Below, in pieces: positions 60,770 through 64,000 of a stretch of DNA of 64,000 bases. The translations under genes and the position numbers were made by a program. Under the pieces are notes generated by a model. The model was not told where the DNA came from and made no database searches. It was given only the letters and a program-made list of their open reading frames with translations. How positions within the stretch are numbered: the stretch's first letter is position 1; each line of letters begins with the position of its first letter. This DNA comes from Candidatus Thiovulum stygium (lineage in GTDB: Bacteria; Campylobacterota; Campylobacteria; Campylobacterales; Thiovulaceae), in assembly GCA_021582295.1 (NCBI GenBank), contig CP091137.1, positions 576,001 to 640,000 of the forward strand. Reading direction: 5' to 3'.

Positions 60770-61876
60770 TTGAAGATAGAATCTGGAATTAAACATTTTA
60801 AAAAACCATTATATCTTGAAAGTGGTCGAATTTTAGAGCCATATCAGATAGCTTATACAACTTATGGCGAACTAAATAGCGATTTATCTAATATTATTTT
60901 AATTACTCATGCTTTGACTGGAAGTCACAAACCAGTTAAAGAAGATGGTTGTATTATTTTTAATAATGGTTGGTGGGATGGTTTTATCGGTGATGACAAA
61001 GCTGTTGATACAAATAGATATTTTGTTGTGATTACGAATGTTCTTGGTAGCATTTTTGGTTCAACTTCTCCGATGTCGCCTATTGATCAACATAGTAATA
61101 AACTTTATAGATATAAATTTCCAGTTATAACAATTCGTGATATGGTAAAAGCTCAACATACTTTTTTACAATCAATCGGAATAAGAAAAGTCAAAGCAAT
61201 AATTGGCGGTTCAATGGGCGGAATGCAAGCTTTACAATTCGGAGTTGATTTTCCAAATTTTGCTGAACATATTATCGCGATGGCAACAACTCATGCAACA
61301 ACTCCTTGGACAATTGCATTTAATAAAATTACTCAAGAAGCTATAAAAAGAGATCCAAAATTTCAAAACGGTGAATATAATATTGATGAGGTGCGACAAA
61401 ATGGACTTGATGGTCTTGCAATTGGTCGAATGGCTGGACATATCAGTTTTTTATCTCATTCATCAATGTATAAAAAATTTGGAAGAAAATATCTAAAAGA
61501 TGATGGTTTTTTCGATATTAATGGTAGATTTCAAGTTGATAGTTATCTTGAACATAATGGTAATAAATTTAGCAAACTTTTTGATCCTTTAAGTTATTTA
61601 TATTTGACAAAAGCTATAAATATATTTGATTTATCTAATGGTTACAGTTCATTAGAAAATGCTTTAGCCAATTTTAAAGCTAAATTAACTCTAATCTCTT
61701 ATAGTGGAGATATACTTTTTTTACCTGAAGAGTCAAAAGAGATCGCAAATGCAATGATTTCAATTGGCAAAAGTAATCAACTCTCATATTTCGAGATCGA
61801 TAGCGATTATGGACATGATGCTTTTCTTGTTGAATTATATAAATTTGAGTTTATTATTAAAGGAATTTTAAAATAA
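60770..61876 (+). CDS. metX: Homoserine O-acetyltransferase
   Basis: Acylates homoserine for methionine synthesis. Alpha/beta-hydrolase with the nucleophile Ser in IIGGSMGGMQALQ (about residue 147), catalytic Asp in the ISYSGDILFLP region and His in SDYGHDAFLVE. 368 residues. TTG start. An octamer at 61385 encodes Asp-Glu-Val. The stop overlaps the next start by one base. Confidence 0.94.
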   Translation: MKIESGIKHFKKPLYLESGRILEPYQIAYTTYGELNSDLSNIILITHALTGSHKPVKEDGCIIFNNGWWDGFIGDDKAVDTNRYFVVITNVLGSIFGSTSPMSPIDQHSNKLYRYKFPVITIRDMVKAQHTFLQSIGIRKVKAIIGGSMGGMQALQFGVDFPNFAEHIIAMATTHATTPWTIAFNKITQEAIKRDPKFQNGEYNIDEVRQNGLDGLAIGRMAGHISFLSHSSMYKKFGRKYLKDDGFFDINGRFQVDSYLEHNGNKFSKLFDPLSYLYLTKAINIFDLSNGYSSLENALANFKAKLTLISYSGDILFLPEESKEIANAMISIGKSNQLSYFEIDSDYGHDAFLVELYKFEFIIKGILK

Positions 61877-62208
61877 TGATTGAACGAGTTATAAAAATAA
61901 ATAATTTAATGTTTCAAGATTTTTATCAAAACAACAAAATCCAAAAAGCAAATTGGCAAAGTGGTTGTAATTATTGTAAAGAGCTTAAATTATTGGGTTT
62001 TGAAGATTGGAGATTGCCAACAATTGATGAATTAAAAATAGTATTAAAATATCGCCATTATTTTAATACTATTCAAGGCGGTTGGTATTGGAGTGCTACT
62101 AAATATAATTCAAATTATTCTTTTAGACTATATTTTGATGGCTATAATAATGATGATAGTTTAATATATGGTTATTATATTTTATGTGTGCGAGAAAGCA
62201 TAAATTAG
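61876..62208 (+). CDS. DUF1566-type (Lcl C-terminal) mini-protein
   Basis: A 110-residue protein made of a single DUF1566 domain: A-x-x-Y/C-C-x-x-L-K-x-x-G-F-x-D-W-R-L-P-T-I-D-E-L (FEDWRLPTIDELK), then WYWSATKYNSNYSFRLYFD and a final C-V-R. The domain is C-type-lectin-like and usually found at the end of exported proteins. Here there is no signal peptide and the start is coupled to metX. Function unknown. Confidence 0.85.
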   Translation: MIERVIKINNLMFQDFYQNNKIQKANWQSGCNYCKELKLLGFEDWRLPTIDELKIVLKYRHYFNTIQGGWYWSATKYNSNYSFRLYFDGYNNDDSLIYGYYILCVRESIN

Positions 62209-62237
62209 TAATTAAAAATATCACTTATATATAAATT

Positions 62238-62276
62238 ACCTCATTTATTATTATTAAATTTATATTTAGATGAGGT
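62238..62276. terminator. Inverted octamer pair as bidirectional terminator
   Basis: ACCTCAT (62238-62244) and ATGAGGT (62270-62276) form a perfect seven-pair stem with a 25-base A/T-rich loop, followed by TTCTTTTTAATTTTT. The right arm is part of a full GATGAGGT copy (62269-62276). It is placed exactly between the convergent ends of the DUF1566 and SulP genes. Confidence 0.8.
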
Positions 62277-62281
62277 TCTTT

Positions 62282-64000
62282 TTAATTTTTCATTAACAAA
62301 TTATTTGAAATATCTATCGCTTTATCGATATGATCTACAATTTTGTCTTTGCCTATTAAATTTATAACTCCACTTTTATTTAAAGTTTTATATAAATATT
62401 GTGAAACTCCAGATAAAATTAAAATAATATTATCATTTTCACATCTTTTATGTAATTCTTCAATTGCATGAATACCTGCCGAATCAATTAAATTTACATA
62501 TCTCATTCGTAAAATAAATATTTTTGGTTTCGGTTCTAAAAGTTGAAGAGTATCTTGTAATTTATCAACAACTCCAAAAAACAATGGTCCATTTATTTCA
62601 TAAACTTCAACTTCGGTAGGAACGATTTTTTTAGCAATTGCATCTGGATCATCAAAACCATCAGGCAAAATAGAAATAGGATCATAAGCTCGAATATCAG
62701 TAGAAACGATAATTGATCGAACAAATAATAAAAGTGCTAATGAAATTCCTGTTTGAACAGCAAAATTTAGATCAACTGTAACTGTTAAAATCATTGTTGT
62801 AAATAAAACAATTCGATCACTTCTTGGAGCTTTCATAATTTTTTTAATATGTTTAATTTCAGACATATTCCAAGCAATTACCATTAAAATTGCTGATAAA
62901 ACAGCTAGAGGCACTTTTATAATAAATGGCGATAAAATTAACATAAAGATTAATAACCAGAGCGAATGCATTATTCCAGATAATGGACTTTTTGCACCAC
63001 TTCGAATATTTGTCGCAGTTCTGGCAATTGCTCCAGTTGCAGGAATTCCACCAAATAAAGCTGAAAAAATATTTGCACTACCTTGAGCAATTAATTCGGC
63101 ATTTGCTTTATGACGACTTCCTGTCATTCCATCTGCAACAACTGCACTCAACAGAGATTCTATTCCCGCAAGAATTGCTATTGTTATTGCTTCAGGTAAA
63201 AGTTCCCGAATCTTTTCAAAAGTTATTTCTGGAAAATATATTGGTGGCAAACTTGACGGAATTGCTCCAAATTTTGTTTCAATTGTTTCGATTGGCAAAT
63301 TAAAATAATAAGTTATAAAAGCTCCAAAAGTTACAACTAACATTGGTGCTGGAACTTTCGGAACTATTTTTGGAATATAAATCATTAATAACAGCGAGAT
63401 TAAACCTATAAATATTGACCAACTATTAAAAGTATTGAAAAATTGAGTATAAACTATAAATTTATCTATAAAATCTATTGGCATGTGTCCAGTAATATTT
63501 AAGCCTAAGAAATCTTTAATCTGTGTAAAAAATATTAAAAAAGCTATACCAGAAGTGAAACCCGTAATAACAGGATAAGGTATAAATTTAATTAGCTCTC
63601 CAGCTCGTAAAAATCCCAAAACTATTAAAATAATTCCCGCTAAAATTGTGGCAATTACGAGACCTTCATAACCATGTCGCATTGCAACAGTTGCAACCGT
63701 AACAATAAATGCAGCGGTTGGACCACCAATTTGATAACGACTACCTCCAAGAAACGAAATTAAAAATCCTGCAACAATTGCCGTAAAAATTCCTCGTTCT
63801 GGAGGCAAATCTGAAGCAATTGCAATTGCCATCGCAAGAGGCAGTGCAACAATTGCAACAGTTAAACCAGAAACTGTATCACTTAAAAAATCTCGACCAG
63901 AATAATTATACTTATTGGTTTTAGAATTTTTGCTAAATAGTGAAAATATTTCTGGACTATAACGACTAAAAATAAAACTATTTATAGCTTTATAAAAAAA
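62282..64000 (-). CDS. SulP-family inorganic anion transporter (5' end outside window)
   Basis: SLC26/SulP secondary transporter for sulfate, bicarbonate or another anion. Many membrane helices, the family sequence VSGLTVAIVALPLAMAIAIA near the beginning, GGSRYQIGGPTAAFIVTVA, and a GGIPATGAIARTATNIRSG segment. A C-terminal STAS domain (about the last 130 residues) contains FILRMRYVNLIDSAGIHAIE. The frame stays open to the window edge, with more N-terminal residues (FLSDTVSGL preceded by a polar tail), so the true start lies beyond 64000. No neighbour hints at the substrate. Confidence 0.9.
   Translation of the reverse strand, partial: FFYKAINSFIFSRYSPEIFSLFSKNSKTNKYNYSGRDFLSDTVSGLTVAIVALPLAMAIAIASDLPPERGIFTAIVAGFLISFLGGSRYQIGGPTAAFIVTVATVAMRHGYEGLVIATILAGIILIVLGFLRAGELIKFIPYPVITGFTSGIAFLIFFTQIKDFLGLNITGHMPIDFIDKFIVYTQFFNTFNSWSIFIGLISLLLMIYIPKIVPKVPAPMLVVTFGAFITYYFNLPIETIETKFGAIPSSLPPIYFPEITFEKIRELLPEAITIAILAGIESLLSAVVADGMTGSRHKANAELIAQGSANIFSALFGGIPATGAIARTATNIRSGAKSPLSGIMHSLWLLIFMLILSPFIIKVPLAVLSAILMVIAWNMSEIKHIKKIMKAPRSDRIVLFTTMILTVTVDLNFAVQTGISLALLLFVRSIIVSTDIRAYDPISILPDGFDDPDAIAKKIVPTEVEVYEINGPLFFGVVDKLQDTLQLLEPKPKIFILRMRYVNLIDSAGIHAIEELHKRCENDNIILILSGVSQYLYKTLNKSGVINLIGKDKIVDHIDKAIDISNNLLMKN

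Overview
The window is a dense, AT-rich chromosomal segment (about three quarters A+T by eye) of a Campylobacterota (Epsilonproteobacteria) bacterium, most likely a free-living, motile, microaerobic member near the Sulfurimonas/Sulfurovum side. Supporting this are the order M23 peptidase - minC - lpxC - tsaB - thrB, AcnB, the cytochrome-oxidase assembly protein CcoG, a DUF3972-like protein, MotA, a soluble CZB-type chemoreceptor with an OmpR-type regulator, and frequent TTG starts. It is housekeeping chromosome. I see no prophage, no intact insertion sequence, no CRISPR array and no rRNA operon.

Layout. 1-4.5 kb: end of a SemiSWEET transporter, pyrF, YggT, RDD protein, lptD, rnc. 4.7-7.3 kb: a large PKD-type lipoprotein. 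7.4-11.7 kb: ugd, ilvB-ilvH, cmoB. 11.8-20 kb: bioB (reverse), then a coiled-coil protein, acpS, lon, two small envelope/unknown genes, truB, serS. 20.1-30.8 kb (reverse): acnB, DUF3972, ccoG, gene remnants, a GAF-PP2C phosphatase coupled to motA, mnmA, ispH, an SMR transporter, aguB. 30.8-31.6 kb: a gene-free, hairpin-rich stretch. 31.6-41 kb: MazF-like toxin, clpX, ribD, a glutathionylspermidine-synthase-like gene, ycjX, murI, nadC, alr, mraY. 41.1-51.2 kb (reverse): nitrilase-family protein, DUF2130 protein, a polysaccharide export set (Wzz, SLBB/OPX, SPOR), kdsA, thiG, response regulator plus chemoreceptor. 51.3-64 kb: YceI, queE-queD, a second PP2C phosphatase, two divergent tRNAs, tlyA, M23 peptidase, minC, lpxC, tsaB, thrB, metX, a DUF1566 mini-protein, and a convergent SulP transporter cut by the window end.

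The most striking signal is not a gene. The non-palindromic octamer GATGAGGT (ACCTCATC on the other strand) occurs 39 times, against fewer than one expected from base composition, roughly once per 1.6 kb. Sixteen copies point one way and 23 the other. The 35 coding copies use all five reading frames that avoid a stop codon, and all four intergenic copies sit in hairpins or inverted pairs between genes. This is how DNA uptake sequences of Neisseria and Haemophilus are arranged, so it may be an undescribed uptake or recombination signal in this lineage. Chi-like or other genome-wide roles remain possible.

About twelve single-base frameshifts lie in nine genes, including essential lptD, lon, ispH and alr, nearly all at A/T homopolymers. 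They look like sequencing or consensus errors, so those genes are annotated as single coding regions.
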